A DNA stretch of 64,000 nt from Serratia rhizosphaerae (GCF_009817885.1 NZ_CP041764.1:2294001-2358000), one strand, 5' to 3'. Shown: positions 29,780 through 39,182, numbered from the stretch's first letter. Made by a program: numbers and translations. The notes: generated by a model from the sequence alone, not told the origin.

Positions 29780-31630
29780 ATGCCTAAGTTACGTTCCGCC
29801 ACCACCACCCACGGCCGCAATATGGCCGGCGCCCGCGCACTGTGGCGCGCAACCGGGATGACCGAGGCCGATTTCGGCAAGCCGATTATCGCGGTGGTCA
29901 ACTCCTTTACCCAGTTTGTGCCGGGCCACGTGCATCTGCGCGACCTGGGTAAACTGGTTGCCGAACAGATCGAAGCCTCCGGCGGCGTGGCGAAAGAGTT
30001 CAATACCATTGCGGTGGACGACGGCATCGCCATGGGGCACGGCGGCATGCTTTACTCTCTGCCTTCGCGCGAGCTGATCGCCGACTCGGTGGAGTATATG
30101 GTCAATGCTCACTGCGCCGACGCCATGGTGTGCATCTCCAACTGCGACAAAATCACGCCGGGCATGATGATGGCGGCGTTGCGCCTCAATATTCCGGTGA
30201 TCTTCGTCTCCGGCGGGCCGATGGAGGCCGGTAAAACCAAGCTGTCCGACCAGATCATCAAACTGGATCTGGTGGACGCGATGATTCAGGGCGCGAACCC
30301 CAACGTCAGCGACGCCGAGAGCGAGCAGATTGAACGCTCCGCCTGCCCGACCTGCGGCTCCTGCTCCGGTATGTTCACCGCCAACTCGATGAACTGTCTG
30401 ACCGAAGCGCTGGGGCTGTCGCAGCCGGGCAACGGCTCACTGCTGGCGACGCACGCCGATCGCAAGCAGCTGTTCCTCAATGCGGGCAAACGCATCGTCG
30501 AGCTGACCAAGCGTTACTATCAGCAGGATGACGAAAGCGCGCTGCCGCGCAATATCGCCAATAAGGCGGCATTTGAGAACGCCATGACGCTGGATATCGC
30601 CATGGGCGGCTCGACCAATACCGTCCTGCACCTGCTGGCGGCGGCGCAGGAAGGCGAGGTGGACTTCACCATGGAGGACATCGATCGCCTGTCGCGCAAG
30701 GTGCCTCACCTGTGCAAGGTGGCGCCGAGCACGCAGAAATACCATATGGAAGACGTACACCGCGCCGGCGGGGTGATCGGCATCCTCGGCGAGCTGGATC
30801 GCGCCGGTTTGCTGAACCGCGACGTCAGCAACGTCCTGGGGCTGACGCTGCCGCAAACGCTGGAAGCCTATGATGTGATGCTGACCCAGGATGAAGACGT
30901 GAAGAACATGTACGCCGCCGGGCCGGCGGGGATTCGCACCACGCAGGCATTCTCGCAGGATTGCCGTTGGGACTCGCTGGACACCGATCGCCAGGAGGGC
31001 TGTATCCGCACCCGTGAGCATGCCTACAGTCAGGACGGCGGGCTGGCGGTGCTGTACGGCAATCTGGCGGAAGACGGCTGTATCGTTAAAACCGCCGGCG
31101 TCGACAAGGAAATTCTGGTATTCAGCGGCCCGGCCAAAGTGTATGAGAGCCAGGAGGACGCGGTGGAGGCAATCCTCGGCGGTAAAGTCGAGGCCGGCGA
31201 CGTGGTGGTCATCCGCTACGAAGGGCCGAAAGGCGGGCCGGGCATGCAGGAAATGCTCTATCCGACCACCTATCTGAAGTCGATGGGGCTGGGCAAGGCC
31301 TGCGCGCTGATTACCGACGGGCGCTTCTCCGGCGGCACCTCCGGTTTGTCCATCGGTCACGCCTCGCCGGAGGCGGCCAACGGCGGCCTGATCGCGCTGG
31401 TGCAGGACGGCGATACGATCGCCATTGATATCCCGAACCGCGGCATCAAACTGGACGTGGCGGACAGTGAACTGGCGGCGCGGCGCGAAGCCGAACTGGC
31501 GCGCGGCGATGCGGCCTGGACGCCGAAGTCCCGTGAACGTCAGGTGTCTTATGCGCTGCGTGCCTACGCAACGCTGGCCACCAGCGCCGACAAAGGCGCA
31601 GTACGCGATAAGAGCAAGCTGGGAGGCTAA
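29780..31630 (+). CDS. ilvD: Dihydroxy-acid dehydratase
   Basis: Iron-sulfur dehydratase acting in the last common step of valine and isoleucine synthesis. It has 616 residues, the E. coli length. Cluster-ligand candidates are in CISNCDKITPGM (C118, C122) and CPTCGSCSGMFT (C189, C192, C195). It starts behind TTGGAGTGAAAAGAGC and ends 5 bases before ilvA. Confidence 0.97.
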   Translation: MPKLRSATTTHGRNMAGARALWRATGMTEADFGKPIIAVVNSFTQFVPGHVHLRDLGKLVAEQIEASGGVAKEFNTIAVDDGIAMGHGGMLYSLPSRELIADSVEYMVNAHCADAMVCISNCDKITPGMMMAALRLNIPVIFVSGGPMEAGKTKLSDQIIKLDLVDAMIQGANPNVSDAESEQIERSACPTCGSCSGMFTANSMNCLTEALGLSQPGNGSLLATHADRKQLFLNAGKRIVELTKRYYQQDDESALPRNIANKAAFENAMTLDIAMGGSTNTVLHLLAAAQEGEVDFTMEDIDRLSRKVPHLCKVAPSTQKYHMEDVHRAGGVIGILGELDRAGLLNRDVSNVLGLTLPQTLEAYDVMLTQDEDVKNMYAAGPAGIRTTQAFSQDCRWDSLDTDRQEGCIRTREHAYSQDGGLAVLYGNLAEDGCIVKTAGVDKEILVFSGPAKVYESQEDAVEAILGGKVEAGDVVVIRYEGPKGGPGMQEMLYPTTYLKSMGLGKACALITDGRFSGGTSGLSIGHASPEAANGGLIALVQDGDTIAIDIPNRGIKLDVADSELAARREAELARGDAAWTPKSRERQVSYALRAYATLATSADKGAVRDKSKLGG

Positions 31631-31635
31631 GCGGC

Positions 31636-33180
31636 ATGGCGGTATCACAACCCCTATCAGAGGCCCCCTGCGGGGCGGAATATTTGCGGGCGGTGCTTCG
31701 CTCGCCGGTTTACGAGGTGGCGCAGGTCACCCCGTTGCAAACCATGGAGAAACTTTCCTCGCGACTGGGCAACGTAGTGCTGGTCAAGCGTGAGGATCGC
31801 CAGCCGGTACACAGCTTCAAGCTGCGCGGCGCTTACGCGATGATCGCCGGCCTGAACGAAGAGCAGAAGGCGCGCGGCGTGATCACCGCCTCCGCCGGCA
31901 ACCACGCGCAGGGCGTGGCGCTGTCCGGCAGCCGTCTGGGGATTAAAACCCTGATCGTGATGCCGGTCGCCACCGCAGATATCAAGGTGGATGCGGTGCG
32001 CGGCTTCGGCGGCGAGGTGTTGCTGCACGGCGCTAATTTTGATGAAGCGAAGGCGAAAGCGGTGGAGTTGTCCCGCCAGCAGGGCATGACCTTCGTGCCG
32101 CCGTTCGACCATCCGGCGGTGATCGCCGGTCAGGGCACGCTGGCGATGGAACTGTTGCAGCAGGACGCGCATCTGGATCGGGTATTTGTCCCGGTCGGCG
32201 GCGGCGGCCTGGCAGCCGGCGTGGCGGTGCTGATCAAACAGCTGATGCCGCAAATCAAGGTGATCGGCGTGGAAGCGGAAGATTCGGCCTGTCTGCGGGC
32301 GGCGCTGGATGCCGGTCAGCCGGTGGATTTGGCCCGCGTCGGGCTGTTTGCCGAAGGCGTGGCGGTCAAACGCATCGGCGATGAAACCTTCCGCCTGTGC
32401 CGTGAATATCTGGACGACGTGATCACCGTCGACAGCGACGCCATCTGCGCCGCGGTAAAAGACCTGTTTGAGGACGTGCGTGCGATTGCCGAACCGTCGG
32501 GCGCGCTGGCGCTGGCGGGGCTGAAAAAATACGTGCAGCAGCACGATATTCAGGGCGAACGGCTGGCGCACGTGCTGTCAGGCGCCAACCTGAATTTCCA
32601 CGGGCTGCGCTACGTGTCTGAACGCTGTGAGCTGGGCGAACAGCGCGAAGCCTTACTGGCGGTGACGATCCCCGAACAGCAGGGCAGCTTCCTCAAGTTC
32701 TGCCAGCTGCTGGGCGGCCGCTCGGTCACCGAGTTCAACTATCGCTATGCCGATGCCGACAACGCCTGCATCTTCGTCGGCGTGCGCTTAACGCGCGGCC
32801 ATGCGGAACGGCGGGAAATCATCAGCGAACTGACGGCCGGCGGCTATCAGGTGGTGGATCTGTCCGACGATGAAATGGCCAAGCTGCACGTGCGCTATAT
32901 GGTGGGCGGCCGCCCTTCCAAGCCGCTGCGCGAACGGCTGTACAGCTTTGAGTTCCCGGAATCCCCCGGCGCGCTGCTGAAGTTCCTGAATACGCTCGGC
33001 ACCCACTGGAATATTTCCCTGTTCCATTACCGCAGCCACGGCACCGACTTCGGCCGCGTGCTGGCGGCCTTCGAGCTGGCGCAAAGCGAGCCGGAGTTTG
33101 AACAGCATCTGACGGCGCTGGGCTACGACTGCCATGATGAAACGGATAACCCGGCGTTTCGTTTCTTCCTACAGGGCTAG
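31636..33180 (+). CDS. ilvA: Threonine dehydratase (deaminase), biosynthetic
   Basis: PLP enzyme that converts threonine to 2-oxobutyrate and ammonia, the committed step to isoleucine. 514 residues. The PLP lysine is K62 in VHSFKLRGAYAM, the phosphate loop GGGGLAAG lies near 188-195, and the C-terminal third (from about 325) holds two ACT-like domains for isoleucine inhibition and valine activation. Last canonical gene of ilvGMEDA. The next small gene may start inside its 3' end. Confidence 0.97.
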   Translation: MAVSQPLSEAPCGAEYLRAVLRSPVYEVAQVTPLQTMEKLSSRLGNVVLVKREDRQPVHSFKLRGAYAMIAGLNEEQKARGVITASAGNHAQGVALSGSRLGIKTLIVMPVATADIKVDAVRGFGGEVLLHGANFDEAKAKAVELSRQQGMTFVPPFDHPAVIAGQGTLAMELLQQDAHLDRVFVPVGGGGLAAGVAVLIKQLMPQIKVIGVEAEDSACLRAALDAGQPVDLARVGLFAEGVAVKRIGDETFRLCREYLDDVITVDSDAICAAVKDLFEDVRAIAEPSGALALAGLKKYVQQHDIQGERLAHVLSGANLNFHGLRYVSERCELGEQREALLAVTIPEQQGSFLKFCQLLGGRSVTEFNYRYADADNACIFVGVRLTRGHAERREIISELTAGGYQVVDLSDDEMAKLHVRYMVGGRPSKPLRERLYSFEFPESPGALLKFLNTLGTHWNISLFHYRSHGTDFGRVLAAFELAQSEPEFEQHLTALGYDCHDETDNPAFRFFLQG

Positions 33181-33751
33181 GGCGATCGTTACCCGTCTGA
33201 TTGCCCAGGGACGCGAGATGGAGCGGCAGATCGCAGCGCGCGATCCTGCCGTGTTTGCCGACATTGAACCTGAACTGGAGCAGCTTTTTCTGACGCCTGG
33301 CCAACGGCTAGCCCCGCCGGGCATTGGTAATACCATGGGGCTGATGATGGCTCTGGCATCGGGCGTAGCGGGCGTAATGGGCCTGATGGCGGATATGGCG
33401 TTTGCCCTCACGGACGTGTCGCCGGCGGCGGCGCTGTTGGGCAGCGGGGCCATATTGGCGGTGTGGATGACGTTAATCCTGCTGCAGCTGACGCAGGGTA
33501 AAAACAGCGGCGTGCTATTGCTGAAATATGATCTGCTGCTACTGCCGGTTGCGCTGCTGGCCGCGTTGTTTGCCTGGGGAATGGGTGTATCTGGTTTCTT
33601 CAGCGTGGTGTTGCTATTGGCGGGCACCGCAGGCGGTTTTATTTTCAGCCATCGAACGATTTTTTATCTGTATGTGGCTTACTTTCGCAGTCGGCGCCGG
33701 GTGTTTGTCAAACGGCGTTGGCAGATGGCGGAGATTCGTCGCGGCAGATAG
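33134..33751 (+). CDS. Unrecognised four-TM membrane protein after ilvA
   Basis: I do not recognise this gene. The 205-residue product has an N-terminal basic amphipathic stretch (about 1-55), then about four hydrophobic segments in two hairpins (about 65-90, 96-115, 130-148, 152-170), then a very basic tail (RSRRRVFVKRRW). The ATG at 33134 overlaps ilvA by 47 bases. The codons between the ilvA stop and the next in-frame ATG (33218, preceded by AGGGA) look coding, so I kept the longer form, but 33218 is a real alternative. E. coli has no gene here. It is probably read through from ilvA and precedes a DUF2461 gene by 20 bases. Confidence 0.7.
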   Translation: MMKRITRRFVSSYRARAIVTRLIAQGREMERQIAARDPAVFADIEPELEQLFLTPGQRLAPPGIGNTMGLMMALASGVAGVMGLMADMAFALTDVSPAAALLGSGAILAVWMTLILLQLTQGKNSGVLLLKYDLLLLPVALLAALFAWGMGVSGFFSVVLLLAGTAGGFIFSHRTIFYLYVAYFRSRRRVFVKRRWQMAEIRRGR

Positions 33752-33771
33752 TGCAAACAACAGGAGAAGCC

Positions 33772-34473
33772 ATGACGCAGTCGTTTGCCGGATTTAGTCA
33801 GCAGGGATTGGACTTTCTGCAGCAGGTGCGGATTGAAAACGACAAAGCGTGGTTTGAGGCGCACCGTGCGCTGTACGAACAAACGCTGTTAACGCCGTTC
33901 CGCCGGCTGGTGGAGCAGCTGGCGCCGGCGATGCTGGCGATCGACCCGCAGTTTGAGACCCGGCCGGCGATCGGCAAAACGCTGTCGCGCATTCACCGCG
34001 ATACGCGTTTTTCCCACGATAAATCCCGTTATCGCAGCCGCATGTGGCTGACCTTCAAACGGCCGAGCAAAGACTGGAAAGACGCGCCGGTATATTTCTT
34101 TGAGCTGGGGCCGGACATGCTGTGCTACGGGTTGGGTTACTACAGCGCCAACAAGCCGACGATGGATCTGTTCCGCCATACGCTGCAGCGGCAGCCGCAG
34201 CAGTTTCTGGCGGCGGCTACCTGCTGCCGGCCGCCGTTCGAGCTGGTGGGGGAGAGTTACAAGCGTCCGTTGGTCAAAGGCCAGGCGGCGGAGATTGCCC
34301 ACTGGTATCAGCGCAAATCCTTCGCGGTGATGGCCTCGGACCATCAGGTGGAAAAGCTGTTCAGCGCCGATTTGGCGCCGATGCTGACGCAGGCTTTTCA
34401 TCAGCTGGAGCCGCTCTACCACTGGCTGATGAAAGTCGAGGCGATGAAGCAGATCGATCCGGCCGACTTATAA
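33772..34473 (+). CDS. DUF2461 / TIGR02453 family protein
   Basis: The 233-residue protein fits the DUF2461 family: FSQQGLDFLQQVRIENDKAWFEAH at the start, an FRRLVEQL helix, then RIHRDTRFSHDKSRYR near residues 78-93. No biochemical function is established for the family. ATG 33772 follows CAGGAGAAGCC, a good ribosome-binding site. It lies after the small membrane protein and is convergent with ilvY, 13 bases from its stop. It may be co-transcribed with the ilv operon. Confidence 0.85.
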   Translation: MTQSFAGFSQQGLDFLQQVRIENDKAWFEAHRALYEQTLLTPFRRLVEQLAPAMLAIDPQFETRPAIGKTLSRIHRDTRFSHDKSRYRSRMWLTFKRPSKDWKDAPVYFFELGPDMLCYGLGYYSANKPTMDLFRHTLQRQPQQFLAAATCCRPPFELVGESYKRPLVKGQAAEIAHWYQRKSFAVMASDHQVEKLFSADLAPMLTQAFHQLEPLYHWLMKVEAMKQIDPADL

Positions 34474-34486
34474 ACGTCGCGTGGCG

Positions 34487-35368
34487 CTACAGCAGGCGCC
34501 AGAACGCTTCGATCAGCGGGTCGCCAAGGCGTTTGCGCTGTACGCAGACCCCCAGTTCAAACGGCTCCACCATCGAGACATTGTCCAGCTGCGAGATACG
34601 GTTGCGCACCGGCTCCGGGCTGTTGTCCACCACCACGCCGGGGATCAGCGCGATGCCGCAGCCGAGCGCCACCATCGAGACGATAGCCTCGTGGCCGCCG
34701 ACGGTGGCGTAAATCAGCGGGTTGCTGATGCGCTGCCGGCGGAACCACAGTTCGATGCGTTTCCGCGACGGGCCGTGTTCCGGCAGGATAAAGGGAATAT
34801 TGGCCCAGTCGGGCTGCTCGGCAAAGGCCTGGGCGCGCACCGCGCACGGCAGCGCCGGCGCGATCAGCACCAGCGGAATTTCGCCGATCTTGGTGAAATC
34901 GACGCTGCCCGGCAGGCTTTCCGGCCGGCCGGCAATGCCGAGGTCCGCCTCATTGGACTGGATTTTATCCACCGCGTCGGCGGCATCGCCGGTGGTGAGT
35001 TTGATTTCAACCAGCGGATGCTGGGCGCGAAAGCGGTCAAGGATCGGCGGCAAATGGCTGTAGGCGGCGGTCACCGAGCAAAACAGGCGCAGCTCGCCGC
35101 TGAGCGACGGGCCGTGCTGGCCGAGCGCGTGCTTAAGCTGCTGGTACTGCAGCAGCGTCTGCTGGGCGAATACCTTCAGCAATTCGCCGGCGTCGGTCAG
35201 CTGTACGGTGCGGTTGTCGCGCAGAAACAGTGGTTTGCCGATGCCCTCTTCCAGCCGCTGTATCTGGCGGGAAAGGGTAGAGGGGCTGACGTGCATCGCC
35301 TTGGCGGTGCGGCCGAAATGGCGGCTCTCCGCCAGATGCAAAAACAGCTTTAAATCGCGTAAGTCCAT
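34487..35368 (-). CDS. ilvY: LysR-family activator of ilvC
   Basis: Activates ilvC when acetolactate or acetohydroxybutyrate accumulates, and represses itself. 293 residues with the helix-turn-helix at about 1-60 (GRTAKAMHVSPSTLSRQIQRL) and a LysR substrate domain very similar to E. coli IlvY. ATG 35368 gives MDLRDLKLFLHLAES, as in the family; an upstream in-frame extension to 35407 would run into the operator. It is divergent from ilvC, with the classic shared control region between them. Confidence 0.96.
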   Translation of the reverse strand: MDLRDLKLFLHLAESRHFGRTAKAMHVSPSTLSRQIQRLEEGIGKPLFLRDNRTVQLTDAGELLKVFAQQTLLQYQQLKHALGQHGPSLSGELRLFCSVTAAYSHLPPILDRFRAQHPLVEIKLTTGDAADAVDKIQSNEADLGIAGRPESLPGSVDFTKIGEIPLVLIAPALPCAVRAQAFAEQPDWANIPFILPEHGPSRKRIELWFRRQRISNPLIYATVGGHEAIVSMVALGCGIALIPGVVVDNSPEPVRNRISQLDNVSMVEPFELGVCVQRKRLGDPLIEAFWRLL

Positions 35369-35391
35369 ATCAGTATGCTCGCAGCGCTGGT

Positions 35392-35408
35392 GTTGCATAA
35401 ATTGCAAC
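35392..35408. promoter_or_regulatory. Candidate IlvY operator
   Basis: GTTGCA-TAAAT-TGCAAC, a perfect 6-bp inverted repeat, lies 24 bases upstream of ilvY and 130 before ilvC. It resembles the TTGCAA-type IlvY sites of E. coli ilvC. A TATACA -10-like sequence for ilvC is at about 35451-35456. Confidence 0.6.
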
Positions 35409-35537
35409 GTGATGTTCTTAATATATCAATTTAAGCAACGCAAATCCTGTTATACATTGAGTTTAACGAATCTCCGCACAGACAGGGCGGGGAATGAAAA
35501 TAACATGTAATACACAACATCTAACTGGAGTAGCACC

Positions 35538-37013
35538 ATGGCTAACTATTTCAACACATTGAACCTGCGTCAGCAGCTGGCGCAATTGGGTAAGTGTCGT
35601 TTTATGGCGCGCGACGAATTTGCCGATGAGGCGGGCTACCTGAAAGGGAAAAAAGTGGTGATTGTCGGCTGTGGCGCTCAGGGCCTGAACCAGGGTCTGA
35701 ACATGCGTGACTCCGGCCTGGACGTGGCGTATGCGCTGCGTCAGGAAGCGATCGACGAAAAGCGCGCGTCATGGCGTAAAGCGACCGAGAACGGCTTTAA
35801 AGTGGGTACTTATGAAGAACTGATCCCGCAGGCCGATCTGGTGGTTAACCTGACGCCGGACAAACAGCACTCAGCCGTGGTGCGCGCGGTGCAGCCGCTG
35901 ATGAAAGACGGTGCGGCGCTGGGCTACTCGCACGGTTTCAACATCGTTGAAGTGGGCGAGCAGGTGCGTAAAGACATCACCGTCGTGATGGTGGCGCCGA
36001 AGTGCCCGGGCACCGAAGTGCGTGAAGAGTACAAACGCGGTTTCGGCGTGCCGACGCTGATCGCCGTACACCCGGAAAACGATCCGAAAGGCGAAGGCAT
36101 GGCGATCGCCAAGGCATGGGCGGCGGCGACCGGCGGCCACCGTGCCGGCGTGTTGGAGTCTTCCTTCGTGGCCGAAGTAAAATCCGACCTGATGGGCGAG
36201 CAGACCATTCTGTGCGGTATGCTGCAGGCGGGCTCGCTGCTGTGCTTCGATAAGCTGGTGGCGGAAGGCAGCGACCCGGCTTACGCCGAGAAACTGATTC
36301 AGTACGGCTGGGAAACCATCACCGAAGCCCTGAAGCAGGGCGGCATCACTCTGATGATGGATCGCCTGTCCAACCCGGCCAAGCTGCGTGCCTATGCGCT
36401 GTCTGAGCAGCTGAAAACCATCATGGCGCCGCTGTTCCAGAAGCACATGGACGACATCATCTCCGGCGCATTCTCCAGCGGCATGATGGCCGACTGGGCG
36501 GAAGACGACGTGAAGCTGCTGACCTGGCGTGAAGAGACCGGTAAAACCGCGTTTGAAAACGCGCCGCAGTTTGAAGGCAAAATCAGCGAGCAGGAGTACT
36601 TCGATAACGGCGTGCTGATGGTGGCGATGGTGAAAGCGGGCGTTGAGCTGGCGTTTGAAACCATGGTGGATTCCGGCATCATCGAAGAGTCGGCGTACTA
36701 TGAGTCGCTGCACGAACTGCCGCTGATCGCCAATACCATTGCCCGTAAGCGTCTGTATGAAATGAACGTGGTTATCTCCGACACCGCAGAGTACGGCAAC
36801 TACCTGTTCGCCAACGCCGCCGTGCCGTTGCTGAAAGAGTTTATGACCACGCTGCAGGCGGGCGATCTGGGCAAATCTGTGGCGGGAACCGCGGTTGACA
36901 ACGCGCAGCTGCGCGACGTGAACGAAGCGGTGCGTAACCACCCGATCGAAGCGGTGGGTCGCAAACTGCGCGGTTATATGACCGATATGAAGCGCATTGC
37001 CGTCGCAGGCTAA
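35538..37013 (+). CDS. ilvC: Ketol-acid reductoisomerase (class II)
   Basis: NADPH-dependent isomeroreductase, second common step of branched-chain synthesis. The 491-residue product is the long class II enterobacterial form with a duplicated C-terminal knotted domain. The nucleotide motif VGCGAQGLNQG is at about 41-51. Start ATG 35538 follows ACTGGAGTAGCACC. Expected to be induced by IlvY and substrate. Followed by its own terminator. Confidence 0.97.
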   Translation: MANYFNTLNLRQQLAQLGKCRFMARDEFADEAGYLKGKKVVIVGCGAQGLNQGLNMRDSGLDVAYALRQEAIDEKRASWRKATENGFKVGTYEELIPQADLVVNLTPDKQHSAVVRAVQPLMKDGAALGYSHGFNIVEVGEQVRKDITVVMVAPKCPGTEVREEYKRGFGVPTLIAVHPENDPKGEGMAIAKAWAAATGGHRAGVLESSFVAEVKSDLMGEQTILCGMLQAGSLLCFDKLVAEGSDPAYAEKLIQYGWETITEALKQGGITLMMDRLSNPAKLRAYALSEQLKTIMAPLFQKHMDDIISGAFSSGMMADWAEDDVKLLTWREETGKTAFENAPQFEGKISEQEYFDNGVLMVAMVKAGVELAFETMVDSGIIEESAYYESLHELPLIANTIARKRLYEMNVVISDTAEYGNYLFANAAVPLLKEFMTTLQAGDLGKSVAGTAVDNAQLRDVNEAVRNHPIEAVGRKLRGYMTDMKRIAVAG

Positions 37014-37034
37014 GCGTCGCAGCACACATACCAG

Positions 37035-37060
37035 GCCGGCAGAGATTGCCGGCTTTTTTA
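37035..37060 (+). terminator. Intrinsic terminator after ilvC
   Basis: GCCGGCA and TGCCGGC pair around GAGAT, followed by TTTTTTA. It stands between ilvC and the convergent LuxR-type gene. Confidence 0.85.
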
Positions 37061-37783
37061 TGGGCTGACGCTTTGCGGCGGCGTAATTAAGCGCCGCTCA
37101 GTCCCCAGCCGTATTGCATGTTTGGCATTCAGTACGCCGAACTTTCTCACGGCATTGCCGACATGAAATTTCACCGTGCCGGTTTTAATTCCCAGTATCT
37201 GGCCAATTTCCTGATAGGTTTTCCCCATGCTGGCCCAGTATAGGATTTCATTCTCGCGCGGCGACAACATGACTGCGGGCGCCGGCGGCGGGGCAGCCGC
37301 CGCGTTGAGAGCTGCGCTGTGGGTATCGACCAACAGCATCTGCAGACGCTGCCGGTGATGGCGCAGCAGTTGCTGTACGCCGTGACGGTTATCCGTCGGC
37401 GTACTGAGCGACAGCAGCGTGAGGTGATCGGTGTGATCGTGCAGGACAAAGGTACAGCCGCTGATGATGTCGTAGCGCCGCGACTGGCTGAAAATATGCT
37501 CGTAATGCGGGGCTTGTGTGGTGACGCAGGTTTCCTGCCAGGAAAAGGGCGCGACCTGATGCCGGCCCGCCTGCACGACGGGATCGCATGCCGGGTAATG
37601 ATGTTTCTGGTAGAAATCGAGCCAGGGTTCCGGGTAGTCAGAGGTCAGAAACCACTGCCCGGCGCGCAGCTTATCAAGCTGCAGGTAGGCGTATTTTACG
37701 CCATGAAAATGGCGCAGCTCACGTTTCAGCCTGTCTCTTATTTTCCCTTCAGCGGCGGCAGCACCGGCTAATATTCCTGACAT
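37058..37783 (-). CDS. LuxR-type quorum-sensing solo regulator
   Basis: The 241-residue protein has an N-terminal autoinducer-binding domain (about 18-160) and a C-terminal GerE-type helix-turn-helix (about 172-235, LSPRENEILYWASMGKTYQEI). All the acyl-homoserine-lactone pocket residues that I can align with TraR are kept: W54, Y58, D67, P68, W82 and G109. No luxI synthase gene lies in the window, so it is a solo. ATG 37783 is preceded by GAGG at good spacing; a TTG four codons earlier is possible. It is convergent with ilvC and upstream of kdgK on the same strand. Target genes are unknown. Confidence 0.9.
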   Translation of the reverse strand: MSGILAGAAAAEGKIRDRLKRELRHFHGVKYAYLQLDKLRAGQWFLTSDYPEPWLDFYQKHHYPACDPVVQAGRHQVAPFSWQETCVTTQAPHYEHIFSQSRRYDIISGCTFVLHDHTDHLTLLSLSTPTDNRHGVQQLLRHHRQRLQMLLVDTHSAALNAAAAPPPAPAVMLSPRENEILYWASMGKTYQEIGQILGIKTGTVKFHVGNAVRKFGVLNAKHAIRLGTERRLITPPQSVSP

Positions 37784-37990
37784 GACGTACCTCAATACGG
37801 CGTTGGCAATCGCGCCCGTGCAAGTAAAGACCCATAACCTGTACTTTAGTCTAGCTAGGATCGCGGTCAGGAAAATATTTATACTCTGGCGCTATAGCAC
37901 AATAAAAATAGTCACGTATGCTGGAAATGAGCGCCATTAGCATCAGGGAAATTTACCTGCGGGCACGCGGATGCCCGCTTTATCGGCCGG

Positions 37991-38923
37991 TCAGACCGGC
38001 ATCGCCGCCCGTGGAATAATCGCGCCGCGGTGCTGAATCACCGTGCTGGCGGTCAGGTGGCCGCGTTCCGCCGCCTGCTGCGGCGCACCGCCGCTCAGCC
38101 GTACGGCGAGATAGCCGGCGCTGAATGAGTCGCCGGCGGCGGTGGTATCAATCACCTGCTCCTGTGCCAGCTTCACCGCCGCAACCTCCAGCGGCGTCTC
38201 ATCGTTCAGATAGACCAGACAGGCGTCGGCGCCGCGTTTGATCACGATCTCCTGCACGCCGAAATCGCGGGTGCGTTTGACCACCTGCTCCACCGGCGTT
38301 TGCCCCCATAATGCATCCTCATCGTCCAGCGTCAGGAACGCCGTATCGGTGCAGGACAGTATCTCGCGATAGGCCTGCTGCGCCTCTTCTCTGTTTTGCC
38401 ACAGCCGTGGGCGGTAGTTATTGTCGAAAATGACCTGGCCGCCGTTGGCGCGGCATTGATGCAGCAGCGCCATCAGTTTGCGGCGTGCCTCAGAGGAGAG
38501 GATCGCCAGGCTGATGCCGCTGAGGTACAGATAATCAAACTGCGCCAGCCGACGGCAAATGGCGTCGGCCTGCGGGCCGTCGAGCCAATAACGCGCGGCG
38601 GCGTCGTTGCGCCAGTAGTAGAAGGTACGCTCGCCGGTTTCATCGGTTTCTATCACGTACAGCCCCGGTAGTTTATTCTCCAGCTGCTGTACCAGCGTGG
38701 TGTCGATCTCTTCCTGCCGCCAGGCGCGCAGCATTTCCTGACTAAAACTGTCGTTGCCGAGTGCGGTGACATAGTGGACGTGAAGCGCCTGCCGTTCTGT
38801 CTGACGGGCGATATAGACGGCGGTATTGAGCGTATCGCCGCCAAAACCACGGCTGAGTCCGGCGCCGTTTTGCGATAGCTCAATCATGCATTCGCCGATA
38901 ACGGCAATATTTTTGCAAGTCAT
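37991..38923 (-). CDS. kdgK: 2-dehydro-3-deoxygluconokinase
   Basis: PfkB-family kinase that phosphorylates 2-keto-3-deoxygluconate for the Entner-Doudoroff aldolase, in hexuronate and pectin breakdown. The 310 residues match E. coli KdgK closely. The substrate motif GECMIELS, RGFGGDTLNTAVY near the N terminus and the ATP/catalytic motif DTTAAGDSFSAGY near residue 255 are intact. A KdgR-like box lies upstream, between it and the divergent yhjG. Confidence 0.96.
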   Translation of the reverse strand: MTCKNIAVIGECMIELSQNGAGLSRGFGGDTLNTAVYIARQTERQALHVHYVTALGNDSFSQEMLRAWRQEEIDTTLVQQLENKLPGLYVIETDETGERTFYYWRNDAAARYWLDGPQADAICRRLAQFDYLYLSGISLAILSSEARRKLMALLHQCRANGGQVIFDNNYRPRLWQNREEAQQAYREILSCTDTAFLTLDDEDALWGQTPVEQVVKRTRDFGVQEIVIKRGADACLVYLNDETPLEVAAVKLAQEQVIDTTAAGDSFSAGYLAVRLSGGAPQQAAERGHLTASTVIQHRGAIIPRAAMPV

Positions 38924-38990
38924 GATAATCCCTGAATAAAGGTGTGCGGGTTTATGCCAGTCTTACGGCTGCGGGGCGTGGAGTCAATAG

Positions 38991-39011
38991 AAATGAAATG
39001 GTGTTTTAATT
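38991..39011. promoter_or_regulatory. Candidate KdgR operator
   Basis: AAATGAAATGGTGTTTTAATT fits the symmetrical KdgR box (AATGAAAY-N-YGTTTYATT type) with few changes. It sits 68 bases upstream of the kdgK start; kdgK is a known KdgR target in pectin-using enterobacteria. No kdgR gene is in the window. Confidence 0.6.
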
Positions 39012-39182
39012 TGTTTTTTGCGCCGTTCGCCAAACGATCGGTTATTGCTGCTTAACATGCGCCATGGGCGGTGCAGGCTGAAAGGGTGAACTCTGCCGCA
39101 TCCTTAACTAGGCTTAGGGAGAACGGCCGTTAATCAATCTCCGCCAAACCGGCCGTACGCAACGGATATTAGGGAACTGACG

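Noticed and set aside
30437..31648. 403-codon open frame opposite ilvD
   Set aside because: Antisense shadow of a clearly conserved gene.
37784..37990. ACCTGTACTTTAGTCTAGCT near the LuxR solo gene as a lux box
   Set aside because: Only the left half fits the lux-box consensus; the right half has no TRCAS pattern.
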